Positions 15,109 to 22,811 of a stretch of DNA of 35,580 nucleotides are shown one piece after another. The stretch spans positions 1-35,580 of the forward strand of contig DATHAO010000035.1 in NCBI GenBank assembly GCA_035296625.1, given 5' to 3'. Under the pieces are notes generated by a model, which searched no databases, was not told the origin of the DNA, and worked only from the letters and a program-made list of their open reading frames with translations. Each line of letters begins with the position of its first letter. Positions within the stretch are counted from its first letter, which is position 1. The translations under genes were made by a program, and so were the position numbers. This DNA is from DATCLS01 sp035296625. Lineage in GTDB: Bacteria > Actinomycetota > Acidimicrobiia > Acidimicrobiales > VFJN01.

Positions 15109-16772
15109 GGATCCGGGCGACGAGCGATCAGTGGTGGAAGAACGGCGTCGTCTACTGCCTCGACGTCGAGACGTTCCGCGACGGAGACGGCGACGGGTGC
15201 GGCGACCTGGCCGGCCTCACCGATCGCATCGACCATCTGGTGGGCACCGGCGTGACCGTGCTGTGGCTGATGCCGTTCCAGCCGTCGCCCGACCGCGACG
15301 ACGGCTACGACATCACCGACTTCTACGCCGTCGACCCGCGGCTCGGCACGCTCGGCGACTTCGTCGAGCTGGTTCGCACCGCGCACGGCCGGGGCCTGCG
15401 CGTGATCATCGACCTGGTCGTGAACCACACGTCGGACCAGCACCCGTGGTTCCAGGCGGCCCGTGCCGACCGGTCGTCGCGCTACCGCGACTGGTACGTC
15501 TGGGCCGACGAGCCCGAGGACGACCCGGCGCTGCGCGAGGTCTTCCCCGGCGAGCAGGGTGGCGTGTGGACCTACGACGAGCAGGCCGGCCAGCACTACC
15601 TGCACCGGTTCTTCGCCCACCAGCCCGATCTCAACGTCGCCAACCTGGCGGTGCGGGACGAGATCGCCCGCATCGTGGGGTTCTGGCTCGAGCTGGGCGT
15701 CGACGGGTTCCGCATCGACGCCGTGCCGTTCCTCCTGGAGATGAACGGGATCAAGGACGCTCCGACCGTCGATCCCCACGACTACCTGAAGGAGCTGCGC
15801 TCGTTCCTCACCCGGCGCCGGGGGGACGCCATCACGCTGGGTGAGGTCAATCTCCCGCCCGACCAGCAGCGCGATTACTTCGGCGACGAGGACGGCGACG
15901 AGCTGCACCTCGTGTTCAACTTCTCGGTCATGCAGCGGGTCTGGCTCGGCCTCGCCCGCGGCGACGCCTCGGTGGTGGCCGAGTCGCTGCGCGCCCTGCC
16001 CGGAGTGCCGTTCGACTCGCAGTGGGCCACGTTTCTGCGCAACCACGACGAGCTGACGCTCGACCAGCTGAGTGACGACGAGCGGGCCGAGTGCTTCGCG
16101 GCGTTCGGGCCCGACAAGGACATGCAGGTCTACGGCCGCGGTCTCCGCCGTCGCCTGCCCCCGATGCTCGGCGGAGACCGCCGGCGCATCGAGCTCGCCT
16201 ACAGCGTCTTGCTCACGCTGCCCGGCACGCCGGTCCTCTTCTACGGCGAGGAGATCGGCATGGGCGAGAACCTGGCCGTCCCCGGCCGGGGTTCGGTGCG
16301 CACCCTCATGCAGTGGGCCGACGAGCCCGGCGGCGGGTTCTCGTCGGCCGACCCCGAACGCTTCCCGGCGCCGGTGACCGGCGGCGACTACGGGCCCGAG
16401 GCGGTCAACGTGGCCGACGCCCGGCGGGACCCGCACTCGCTGCTGGCGTGGTTCGAGCGGGCCATCCGCCGCCGGAAGGAGACGCCCGAGCTGGGCTTCG
16501 GGGCCGCCTCGGTGATCGACGCCGGGGCGCCGGCCGTGCTCGCGCACCGCTGCGACTGGGACGGGGCGACGGTGGTGGTGCTGCACAACTTCTCGTCCGA
16601 GCGGCAAGAGGTGGCGTTCCACCTCGACGACGCCGAGGACGCGGTCGCGGTCGACGACCTGCTCGACAACGACACCCGCGCGCTCGACGGGTCGGAGCTC
16701 GCCGTCGAGCTGCCCGCCTACGGCTACCGCTGGTTCCGTCTGCGGCGGCGCGGCGACCGCGTCGTGCCCTGA
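15105..16772 (+). CDS. GH13 alpha-amylase family enzyme, trehalose-synthase-like
   Basis: 555 residues. A TIM-barrel GH13 domain begins WWKNGVVYCLDVETFRDGDG. Conserved regions: VIIDLVVNHTS (region I), GFRIDAVP with nucleophile Asp205, LGEVN with acid/base Glu247, and FLRNHDEL with Asp315. A beta-sandwich C-terminal domain follows. Overall it resembles trehalose synthase/maltosyl-type enzymes acting on alpha-glucosides, but it could also be a glucosidase or amylosucrase-like enzyme. GTG 15105 follows GGAGGTG at 5 bases and overlaps the LLM stop. It lacks the fused maltokinase seen in some trehalose synthases. Confidence 0.92.
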   Translation: MRIRATSDQWWKNGVVYCLDVETFRDGDGDGCGDLAGLTDRIDHLVGTGVTVLWLMPFQPSPDRDDGYDITDFYAVDPRLGTLGDFVELVRTAHGRGLRVIIDLVVNHTSDQHPWFQAARADRSSRYRDWYVWADEPEDDPALREVFPGEQGGVWTYDEQAGQHYLHRFFAHQPDLNVANLAVRDEIARIVGFWLELGVDGFRIDAVPFLLEMNGIKDAPTVDPHDYLKELRSFLTRRRGDAITLGEVNLPPDQQRDYFGDEDGDELHLVFNFSVMQRVWLGLARGDASVVAESLRALPGVPFDSQWATFLRNHDELTLDQLSDDERAECFAAFGPDKDMQVYGRGLRRRLPPMLGGDRRRIELAYSVLLTLPGTPVLFYGEEIGMGENLAVPGRGSVRTLMQWADEPGGGFSSADPERFPAPVTGGDYGPEAVNVADARRDPHSLLAWFERAIRRRKETPELGFGAASVIDAGAPAVLAHRCDWDGATVVVLHNFSSERQEVAFHLDDAEDAVAVDDLLDNDTRALDGSELAVELPAYGYRWFRLRRRGDRVVP

Positions 16773-16797
16773 TCCCCAGCGCCGCCCGCCCGTCCAG

Positions 16798-16822
16798 CCG
16801 GCCGCGAGCTCGAGGCGGCCGG
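16798..16822. terminator. Hairpin between the GH13 and lipoprotein genes
   Basis: Arms CCGGCCGC / GCGGCCGG (8 bp) around a short self-complementary centre, in a 66-bp gap between convergent genes. Confidence 0.5.
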
Positions 16823-16838
16823 CCGGTCGGCGCCGGGC

Positions 16839-17264
16839 TCACATGCCGCCGGAGTCGCCGGGGTCGACCGTGGGCTCGCTCGTGTCCCCCGTGTCGTCGA
16901 TGTCGTCGGGGCGCCCCTCGGCGTTGCCGACGCTCGTACCGGTGCCGCCGCCCTCGTCGGGCAGGTCGCCGATCTCGCCGCCGCCCGACTCGTCGTCGGT
17001 CCCGACGCCGTCGGCGTCGTCGGTGCCGAGACCGCCCCCGTCGTCGTCGGGCGTGTTGTCCCCGGGGTTGTCTGCGTCGTCGCCATCGGTGCCGACGGCG
17101 GTCGTGACCGTGGGTTCGTTCGGATCGTTCTCACCGCAGGCGGCGACGAGAAGGAGCCCGGTGGCCACCGTGCCGGCGAGGGCCCGACGCAGCGGCCGGG
17201 CCTGCGAGGGCGGACGAGGGGAGGTGCCAGGCCGGCACAGAGCGTGGTCGTCGAGGGGATTCAT
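16839..17264 (-). CDS. Asp/Gly-rich putative lipoprotein
   Basis: 141 residues. After a basic N-terminal region, a hydrophobic stretch ends in a lipobox (TGLLLVAAC), so Cys should be lipidated and the protein anchored on the outer face of the membrane. The rest is low-complexity, very rich in Asp, Gly, Thr and Glu, with no recognisable fold; it may be a disordered spacer or cation-binding surface protein. ATG 17264 leaves a long ~35-residue n-region; a shorter in-frame start would be more typical. GGGGAAG upstream could be a ribosome site or a -10 element. Confidence 0.7.
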   Translation of the reverse strand: MNPLDDHALCRPGTSPRPPSQARPLRRALAGTVATGLLLVAACGENDPNEPTVTTAVGTDGDDADNPGDNTPDDDGGGLGTDDADGVGTDDESGGGEIGDLPDEGGGTGTSVGNAEGRPDDIDDTGDTSEPTVDPGDSGGM

Positions 17265-17302
17265 CGGCGTCCGTCTTCCCCGGTTCGGTGTGCCCGACCC
17301 TC

Positions 17303-17327
17303 GATTGCTGCACCCGTGGTTGGGAAG
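17303..17327 (+). promoter_or_regulatory. Possible SigB/F-like promoter of the alcohol dehydrogenase gene
   Basis: GATT-N15-GGGAAG on the plus strand, ending 40 bases before the GTG start at 17368. A weak match to the motif shared by the stress genes. Confidence 0.3.
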
Positions 17328-17367
17328 CCACGCGTAGTCACGACCGACGACGAGAGGGACGATCGCA

Positions 17368-18564
17368 GTGCGCGCACTCACCTGGCAGGGCTTCGAGGAC
17401 GTGCGGGTCGAGGACGTGCCGGACCCCACCGTCCAGGAGCCGACCGATGCGGTGATCGAGGTCACCTCCACGGCAATCTGCGGCTCCGACCTGCACCTCT
17501 ACCGGCCTCTGTCCATCTTCATGGAACCCGGTGACATCCTCGGTCACGAACCGATGGGCCGGGTCGTGGCCGTGGGGGCCGACGTGAGCCACATCGACGT
17601 CGGCGACCGGGTCGTCATCCCGTTCAACATCTCGTGCGGCTCGTGCTGGATGTGCGAGCGCACGCTCTACGCCCAGTGCGAGACCACGCAGAACCGCGAG
17701 CAGGGCACGGGGGCGTCGCTGTTCGGCTACACGAAGCTCTACGGGCACGTCCCCGGCGGCCAGGCCGAATACCTCCGGGTTCCCCAGGCCCACTTCGGTC
17801 CGGTGAAGGTGCCCGAGGGTCCGCCCGACGAGCGCTTCCTGTTCCTGTCGGACGTGCTGCCGACCGCCTGGCAGGCCGTGCGGTACGCGGACGTGCCCGA
17901 GGGCGGCTCGCTGGCCGTGCTCGGCCTCGGCCCGATCGGCCAGATGTCGGCCCGCATCGGTCGCCACCTCGGCGTCGAATCGGTTTTCGGCGTCGACCCG
18001 GTCCCCGAGCGGGCGGCCATGGCCGAGCGCCACGGCATCACCGTGCTGCGCAGCTCGGACCAGGCGGAGATCGTGTCGTTCCTGCGGGAGCGCACGGCCG
18101 GGCGCGGTCCGGACAGCGTGATCGATGCTGTAGGTATGGAGGCGCACGGTGCCCCGGTGGCCTCAGCCATGCAGCGGGCCGCCAGCCTGCTCCCGAAGGC
18201 CGTCAGCGAGCCGCTGGCGAAGAAGGTGGGCATCGACCGGCTCACGGCGCTGCGCACGGCCATCGACGCCGTGCGCCGGGGCGGCACGCTGTCGCTCAGC
18301 GGCGTCTACGGCGGGGCGGCGGACCCGCTGCCGATGCTGGACCTGTTCGACAAGGGCGTGCAGCTGCGCATGGGCCAGGCCCACGTGCGGCGGTGGGTGC
18401 CGGAGATCCTGCCGCTGCTCGAGCAGGACGGCGACGTCTTCGGGCTCGACGACTTCGTCACCCACACGCTGCCACTCGAGGAAGGGCCGAAGGCCTACGC
18501 CACGTTCCAGGCGAAGGACGACGGCATGATCAAGACCGTCCTCAAGCCCCACCAGGCCGCCTGA
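17368..18564 (+). CDS. Zinc-dependent alcohol dehydrogenase (formaldehyde-dehydrogenase-like MDR)
   Basis: 398 residues, medium-chain dehydrogenase/reductase. Catalytic zinc ligands Cys38 (ICGSDLH) and His60/Glu61 (GHEPMG); four structural zinc cysteines at 90, 93, 96 and 104 (CGSCWMCERTLYAQC). The NAD-binding motif is VLGLGPIGQMSARI. The long insert and C-terminal part resemble glutathione-independent formaldehyde dehydrogenase and related large threonine/alcohol dehydrogenases; substrate unproven. GTG 17368 follows GAGAGGGA. A 16-bp hairpin directly after the stop probably ends the transcript. It may be a stress gene if the upstream promoter-like element is real. Confidence 0.92.
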   Translation: MRALTWQGFEDVRVEDVPDPTVQEPTDAVIEVTSTAICGSDLHLYRPLSIFMEPGDILGHEPMGRVVAVGADVSHIDVGDRVVIPFNISCGSCWMCERTLYAQCETTQNREQGTGASLFGYTKLYGHVPGGQAEYLRVPQAHFGPVKVPEGPPDERFLFLSDVLPTAWQAVRYADVPEGGSLAVLGLGPIGQMSARIGRHLGVESVFGVDPVPERAAMAERHGITVLRSSDQAEIVSFLRERTAGRGPDSVIDAVGMEAHGAPVASAMQRAASLLPKAVSEPLAKKVGIDRLTALRTAIDAVRRGGTLSLSGVYGGAADPLPMLDLFDKGVQLRMGQAHVRRWVPEILPLLEQDGDVFGLDDFVTHTLPLEEGPKAYATFQAKDDGMIKTVLKPHQAA

Positions 18565-18567
18565 TCT

Positions 18568-18607
18568 GCGGCGGGCGACCGGTCCCCGGCGACCGGTCGC
18601 CCGCCGC
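18568..18607 (+). terminator. Strong 16-bp hairpin after the alcohol dehydrogenase gene
   Basis: Perfect arms (18568-18583 and 18592-18607) with an 8-base loop, 4 bases past the stop. No U-tract. Confidence 0.75.
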
Positions 18608-18645
18608 ACCGCCGCGCCCCTCGATCCATCGTGTCCGGACGCGAG

Positions 18646-18693
18646 GAGGCCCGGGCCCATCGCACCGGCTGTGCGGTGATCGCCCCGGGCCTC
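18646..18693 (-). terminator. Hairpin serving the acidic-protein/BON unit
   Basis: Outer arms GAGGCCCGGG / CCCGGGCCTC (10 bp) enclose a smaller CACCG / CGGTG stem. Lies 33 bases past the stop of the leftward 106-residue gene. Confidence 0.55.
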
Positions 18694-18725
18694 GCTGGCT
18701 CCAGACGGGGGACCGGGGACGACGT

Positions 18726-19046
18726 CTAGATCTGGCCCTCGCCCTCGATGTGAGCGCCGCGCTCGGCGGCATCGTCGTACGACTCGGCGACGTCGGGATC
18801 GAGCTCGAGGTCGTCCGCGATCGCCTCCTCCTCGGCGGTGGGGGGCCGATCCGCGATGTGCGCCGCAGTGGCATCGTGACGATCGGCCGTGACCGTCTCG
18901 CCACTCGGCGTCGACTCGGGATCGGGGTTGTCGAGGGATTGGCCGGTGCGCTCCACGTACTCCTCCTCGGCTTCGGTCGCCCATTCGGGGCGACCGTTGT
19001 GGGGGGCGGTCAGGGGCGCAGGCGCACCCGGTGCGGCGCCGCTCAA
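18726..19046 (-). CDS. Acidic hypothetical protein
   Basis: 106 residues, strongly acidic (EWATEAEEEYVERTG, PTAEEEAIADDLELDPDVAE), with no membrane segment and probably largely disordered. No family recognised. The start is TTG, which overlaps the stop of the BON-domain gene (TTGA); the 4-base overlap, common in this window, supports this rare start. It should be co-transcribed with the BON gene from the SigB/F-like promoter at 19367-19391 and is thus a likely stress protein. Confidence 0.72.
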   Translation of the reverse strand: MSGAAPGAPAPLTAPHNGRPEWATEAEEEYVERTGQSLDNPDPESTPSGETVTADRHDATAAHIADRPPTAEEEAIADDLELDPDVAESYDDAAERGAHIEGEGQI

Positions 19047-19327
19047 GCCGCCCGGCTGATCTCCAGGCTGTTGCTCACGTCGAACACGCCGGGGATGCTC
19101 CAGGCGTCATCAGCCGCCACGGCCTTCGCCTCGGGCGTCGTGACGCGGCCGTCGAGGTGGACGACGCCGTCGGTCACCGAGACCTTGATCCGGCAATCCT
19201 GGGTGTAGGGGTTCTCGCGGAGCCGGTGCACGACGGTCGTCTTGACCTCGCGGTCGGTCGGCAGCTCGTCGGGGCTGATGTCGTCGGAGCGGTAGTAGAA
19301 GCGGTCTCGCTGCATCGTCCAGGCCAT
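19043..19327 (-). CDS. BON-domain protein
   Basis: 94 residues. After a short charged N-terminus (DRFYYRSDDISPDELPTD), a single BON domain fills the rest: VKTTVVHRLRENP, then VSVTDGVVHLDGRV and AWSIPGVFDVSNSLEI. BON domains bind membranes or phospholipid surfaces and are typical of osmotic-stress proteins such as OsmY. No signal peptide is seen, so it is probably cytoplasmic. GGAGGA lies 9 bases before the ATG. A SigB/F-like promoter sits ~40 bases upstream. Confidence 0.88.
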   Translation of the reverse strand: MAWTMQRDRFYYRSDDISPDELPTDREVKTTVVHRLRENPYTQDCRIKVSVTDGVVHLDGRVTTPEAKAVAADDAWSIPGVFDVSNSLEISRAA

Positions 19328-19366
19328 CGTCCATGTCCTCCGGTCGCTGACGGCGTCGATAAATCG

Positions 19367-19391
19367 CTACCCACCAGCTGTGACCTATAAC
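19367..19391 (-). promoter_or_regulatory. SigB/F-like promoter of the BON unit
   Basis: Minus strand GTTA-N15-GGGTAG, ending 40 bases before the BON ATG. The -10 is identical to those of the 47-residue gene and the second sigma factor. Confidence 0.5.
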
Positions 19392-19479
19392 GGCCCGCCA
19401 GGCGAACGGGCGAGGTGGCGGCGGGGACGGCGGCGCTGAGCTGGGACCAAACCTCGAATGGCCGGAGGATCTTTTTTCC

Positions 19480-20364
19480 TCAGCTGCCGAGCATGTGGCG
19501 CCGCAGACGGCGGACGGCCTTGCGCAGCAGCCGCGACACCTGCATCTGGCTGCAGCCGAGCTCCTCGGCGATGTCGGACTGGGTCCGCTCCTCGACGAAG
19601 TAGAGCTGCAGCAGCGCACGGTCGTCCTCGGACAGCAGCTCGATGCTCTGCTGGAGCGCCGTGCGGTTCTCGATGCCCACGAAGCCCCTGTCGACCCTGC
19701 CAATGACCTGCTCGGCCTGGATACCGGTGACCGGGTCGGTGGCGTCGAGTGACGACGTGATGCGCGCCTCCTCGGCCGCCATGGCGTCGAGCACCTCGCT
19801 CTCGCGCACGCCCACGAAGTCGGCGACCTCGCTGGTCGACGGCGCCCGGCCGAGGTCGTGGGTGAGCAACTCGTGGGCGTCTCGCACCGGCGTGGCCAGC
19901 TCGTGGACCCGGCGGGGCACGCGGATCGCCCAGCCGGCGTCGCGGAAGTGGCGGCGCAGCGAGCCCACGATCGTCGGCTTGGCGAACGCCAGGAACGGCT
20001 TGCGCCGCTCGGGATCGAACCGGCGCAGGGCGAGCAGGAGCGCCTCGAACGCCACCTGGGTGAGGTCGTCGATCGGTTCACCGCGCCGGTAGTGTCGCCG
20101 GGCCTGCGACTCGGCGTGGGCGCGGTAGCGCTCGACGAGCTGGTCGAGCGAGCGCTTGTCACGCCGCCGGGCGTAGCGGACGTGCACGGTCCACAGGGGC
20201 AGGTCGACCGCCGGGCGGCGCACCTCGGAGACCATCCACCGGCGCTCGGCCGGATCGGTCGGGGCGGTGAGCACCGCCCGCGCTCGATCCGTGGCGTCGG
20301 AGAGCCGCCCCAACGAGCGCCGGCAGTCTCGGGCTGTGCTGGTCATGTCGACGGTCGCCACCAC
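19480..20364 (-). CDS. SigB/F/G-family RNA polymerase sigma factor
   Basis: Up to 294 residues. Region 2 spans SLDQLVERYRAHAESQARRH to DLTQVAFEALLLALRRFDP and RRHFRDAGWAIRVPRR. Region 3 includes LGRAPSTSEVADFVGVRESE. Region 4 has the helix-turn-helix ERTQSDIAEELGCSQMQVSR. The IRVPRR block is characteristic of the stress/sporulation SigB/F/G group controlled by RsbW-type anti-sigmas. GTG 20364 gives ~70 residues before region 2; ATG 20346 is an alternative. A possible SigB/F-like element (20374-20399) would make it self-controlled. Neighbouring RsbW-like and STAS genes are natural partners. Confidence 0.93.
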   Translation of the reverse strand: MVATVDMTSTARDCRRSLGRLSDATDRARAVLTAPTDPAERRWMVSEVRRPAVDLPLWTVHVRYARRRDKRSLDQLVERYRAHAESQARRHYRRGEPIDDLTQVAFEALLLALRRFDPERRKPFLAFAKPTIVGSLRRHFRDAGWAIRVPRRVHELATPVRDAHELLTHDLGRAPSTSEVADFVGVRESEVLDAMAAEEARITSSLDATDPVTGIQAEQVIGRVDRGFVGIENRTALQQSIELLSEDDRALLQLYFVEERTQSDIAEELGCSQMQVSRLLRKAVRRLRRHMLGS

Positions 20365-20373
20365 GGATCACGC

Positions 20374-20399
20374 GTTCCCGGTGATGGAGGCCGACATAC
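20374..20399 (-). promoter_or_regulatory. Possible SigB/F-like promoter of the first sigma factor
   Basis: Minus strand GTAT-N16-GGGAAC ending 9 bases before GTG 20364. Weak match; would give an almost leaderless message or favour the ATG at 20346. Confidence 0.3.
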
Positions 20400-20494
20400 C
20401 TGCGGGGGCGGATGGGGCGCCCCGGGGACGGGTAGGCGACCGCGGTACGAGCCAGTCCGGGCCGCCGGGGTGGCCCCCCGACCCGCCGAGCAGG

Positions 20495-20983
20495 ATGACC
20501 GACGACTCCACCGCCACGACGACGACAACCGGGGACGCCGCGGGGCCGCCGGCCCATGTGTCCGCCAAGCTGCTGGAGGAGATGCGCCTGCGCGTCGACG
20601 AGGCGGCCACCGACATCGAGCGGCTGACCGCAGAGCTCGACGAGCGGACCCACGCCCTCGACGAGCTCGAATCGGTGGTCGACGCGCTCCTCGGTGCCAC
20701 GGAGACACCAGTGGTCGTCGCCGGCCCCGACCGACGGGTTCGGGCAGCGACCCGGGGCACGGTGGAGCTTCTGGGCCTCGAGGCGCCCCCGCTCGGCAAG
20801 CCGCTCTCGGCCGTCGTGCCCGACGACGTGGCGAACGCCGTGACCGATCTGCTCGAGGCGGACGGCGAGTCCACCGCCGGCGAGGGGGAGCGGCGGTCGG
20901 GCACCGTCAGCACCGATGGCTACATCGTCGAGGTGGACGAGGTCGCCGGCGGCGGCGTCGTCCTCGTGTTGCGCCGGGCATGA
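20495..20983 (+). CDS. Coiled-coil / PAS-like sensory protein
   Basis: 162 residues. The disordered Thr-rich N-terminus is followed by a predicted coiled coil (LLEEMRLRVDEAATDIERLT to LDELESVVDALL, about residues 25-70) and a compact PAS-like fold: TPVVVAGPDRRVRAATRGTV, then GLEAPPLGKPLSAVVPDDV and a final beta segment GGGVVLVLRRA. PAS assignment is by pattern only. No kinase or output domain. Divergent from the sigma factor gene and just upstream of the RsbW-like gene on the same strand, so it may feed a signal into the sigma switch (inference). GGGTAG at 20430-20435 could be part of its promoter. Confidence 0.7.
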   Translation: MTDDSTATTTTTGDAAGPPAHVSAKLLEEMRLRVDEAATDIERLTAELDERTHALDELESVVDALLGATETPVVVAGPDRRVRAATRGTVELLGLEAPPLGKPLSAVVPDDVANAVTDLLEADGESTAGEGERRSGTVSTDGYIVEVDEVAGGGVVLVLRRA

Positions 20984-21016
20984 CCGGCGCGCTTGATTTC
21001 GGGCGCCGGCGCGCAC

Positions 21017-21042
21017 GTGTACGCCTCGGTCTGCACGGGTAG
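21017..21042 (+). promoter_or_regulatory. Possible SigB/F-like promoter of the RsbW-like gene
   Basis: GTGT-N16-GGGTAG, ending 28 bases before ATG 21071, within the 87-bp gap after the PAS-like gene. Confidence 0.4.
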
Positions 21043-21070
21043 CGACGGCATGTCGTCCAACGGAGGGATC

Positions 21071-21463
21071 ATGGAGCACCACCCCGGCAGGATCGAACTG
21101 TCACTCCCGCCGGACAGTCGGTACATGCGGCTCGCGCGCCTCATGGCGAGCGGTGTGGCCACCACGTGCGGCCTGCCGCTCGAAGAGGTGGAGGACTTCC
21201 GCATCGCCGTCGACGAGCTGTGTGCCACGCTGATCGAGATCGGCGACGGCGATCCCGTGCGCCTCGCGTTCGACTTCACGGTCGACGCCGTGGTCGTCGA
21301 GGGTCGCACGACCGCCAGGGCCGGGCGTGCCATCGACGAGGACCGGCTGAACCTGAGCCGCCAGATCCTCGACGTCGTGACCGACGGCCACCAGCTCACC
21401 ACCGAGAACGGCCACGCGTCGTTCACCGCCCGCAAGGAGCTGCGCGGCGGCGGGGTCGGCTGA
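21071..21463 (+). CDS. RsbW-like anti-sigma factor (GHKL fold, degenerate ATP site)
   Basis: 130 residues. Fold resembles RsbW/SpoIIAB serine kinases: IELSLPPDSRYMRLARLMAS, then the N-box helix EVEDFRIAVDELCATLIE and a C-terminal strand HASFTARKEL. Two ATP-site features look lost: the N-box Asn (E-x3-N in RsbW, SEACTN) is Thr here, and no D-x-G-x-G loop is visible where TTARAGRAIDED stands. It may therefore bind a sigma factor without kinase activity, or be a divergent family with other ATP contacts. ATG 21071 is chosen because GGAGGG lies 5 bases upstream; ATG 21050 is in frame. Likely partners: the sigma factor at 19.5-20.4 kb and the STAS protein next door. Confidence 0.82.
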   Translation: MEHHPGRIELSLPPDSRYMRLARLMASGVATTCGLPLEEVEDFRIAVDELCATLIEIGDGDPVRLAFDFTVDAVVVEGRTTARAGRAIDEDRLNLSRQILDVVTDGHQLTTENGHASFTARKELRGGGVG

Positions 21464-21500
21464 GCCGCCCGCCCGGGGCTCGGTCGGCCGGCGCCTCGCG

Positions 21501-21830
21501 TCAGGGGGTCGAGGCCCCCAGGACCTCGCGCAGGCCGGTCATCTCGAGCACCCGGTCGAGCGGCTCGGACACCTGGGTGACACGCAGCTGGGCGCCGCCG
21601 GCGTCCGCCTCCTTGCGGGCAAGCAGGAACGCCCGCAGGCCTGCGGAATCGGCGAAGGTGAGAGCGGCGGCGTCGATCTCGATGGCCGTCACGCCCGCGG
21701 CGAGGAGCTCCTCGATCGCCGTGGTGAGCTTGGGCGACGCGTAGAGGTCGAGCTCGCCGTCGAGCTCGACGACCGCCTTGTCTCCGTCTCGCCGGGTCGA
21801 GATGACCAGCGAATCCCGTGGGTCGCCCAT
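21501..21830 (-). CDS. STAS-domain anti-anti-sigma factor
   Basis: 109-residue single STAS domain of the RsbV/SpoIIAA type. AVVELDGELDLYASPKL opens the fold and LTFADSAGLRAFLLARKE carries the conserved Ser62, the residue phosphorylated by RsbW-type kinases. In the partner-switch model the unphosphorylated form binds the anti-sigma and frees the sigma factor. ATG 21830 follows GGAGGAGG. Convergent with the RsbW-like gene (37-bp gap), not in one operon with it as in Bacillus, so their levels can be set separately. A GGTT-N16-GGGAAC element lies upstream. Confidence 0.92.
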   Translation of the reverse strand: MGDPRDSLVISTRRDGDKAVVELDGELDLYASPKLTTAIEELLAAGVTAIEIDAAALTFADSAGLRAFLLARKEADAGGAQLRVTQVSEPLDRVLEMTGLREVLGASTP

Positions 21831-21864
21831 GTTCCTCCTCCTGGCGGCGTGGCCTGCACTCCTT

Positions 21865-21890
21865 GTTCCCAGCCCGGGCCCCGGCGAACC
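21865..21890 (-). promoter_or_regulatory. Possible SigB/F-like promoter of the STAS gene
   Basis: Minus strand GGTT-N16-GGGAAC, ending 35 bases before the ATG at 21830. GGCGAACC is directly repeated here on the plus strand (21883-21898). Confidence 0.35.
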
Positions 21891-21980
21891 GGCGAACCGG
21901 TGGGCCGTGCGCGGACAGGCACCCGATCCTACGCAGGTCCGGCCCCCGAACCACTCACCGGCGCTCCCCGCGGTCGGTAG

Positions 21981-22694
21981 TCACTCCTGGGTCACGTTGC
22001 GGACGCCGGGTCTACTGGCCAGCGCGGCGGTGAGCTCGCGGGCCGCGGCGGGCTTGCAGCGCAGCTTGGCGGCCACCACGGTGCGGTCGTCGCTCATGTC
22101 GATCTCGATCGACCCGAGGTGGACCTCCTCGTGGTTCTGGATGGCGTCGACGACCGTGCCGGCGCTGGAGCCGTCGTCGAGCTCGACGCGCAGGTCGCAG
22201 GTGTTGTTGCCGCCCAGCCGCCGTCGGATGAACGTGCGGATCGGCCGGAGGAGCACGAGGCTGACCAGTAGGACGCCGGTGGCGACTCCGGCCGTGGCGA
22301 TGTCGCCGACGCCGGCGGCCAGCCCGATGGCGGCCACGGTCCACAGGCTGGCGCCCGTCGTCAGGTTCCGGATCGAGCCGCCCTGGCGGAAGATCACGCC
22401 TGCTCCCAGGAACCCGATGCCGACGGCGACGTTCGAGGCCACCCGGGAGACGTCCGCCTGCATCGTCGACTGGTTCCGGGGGCGGTCGAACTCGAGGAAC
22501 CCGATCGTCGAGATCACGCCGAAGAGTGCGGCTCCCAGGGCGACGGCGATGTGGGTCCGCAGGCCGGCAGGCTGGTCGCTGGCCTCGCGCTCGACCCCGA
22601 CCAGACCCCCGAGGAGGGCGGCGACGAGCAGCCGTGCGATCACCGCCCCGTCCAACGCCCAGCTGTTGGATGCTGCTCCGATCACGGCCGACAT
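21981..22694 (-). CDS. MgtC/SapB-family membrane protein
   Basis: 237 residues. The N-terminal MgtC domain has four or five membrane segments with the family motif ALLGGLVGVEREASDQPAGLRTH (residues ~26-48) and GIGFLGAGVIFRQGGSIRNLTTGASLW. The C-terminal soluble part (~155-237: VELDDGSSAGTVVDAIQN to ELTAALASRPGVRNV) is ACT-like, as in many MgtC proteins. The family is linked to growth in low Mg2+ and acid and to F1Fo-ATPase modulation; here a stress role fits the setting. ATG 22694 directly follows GGGTAG, so a leaderless transcript is possible. Confidence 0.92.
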   Translation of the reverse strand: MSAVIGAASNSWALDGAVIARLLVAALLGGLVGVEREASDQPAGLRTHIAVALGAALFGVISTIGFLEFDRPRNQSTMQADVSRVASNVAVGIGFLGAGVIFRQGGSIRNLTTGASLWTVAAIGLAAGVGDIATAGVATGVLLVSLVLLRPIRTFIRRRLGGNNTCDLRVELDDGSSAGTVVDAIQNHEEVHLGSIEIDMSDDRTVVAAKLRCKPAAARELTAALASRPGVRNVTQE

Positions 22695-22739
22695 CTACCC
22701 GTGGGTGCGGTGCCCATAGTCACCCCGTCGGGACAGGAC

Positions 22740-22764
22740 GGTTGCCACGGCCGTCATGGGGAAG
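22740..22764 (+). promoter_or_regulatory. SigB/F-like promoter of the 148-residue membrane protein gene
   Basis: GGTT-N14-GGGGAAG, ending 47 bases before ATG 22812. Same -10 heptamer as at 23786-23792 and 24222-24228. Confidence 0.45.
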
Positions 22765-22811
22765 GATGACCATGTCAAACGAGTCCGGTAACCGATGGGA
22801 GGAGACCACCC

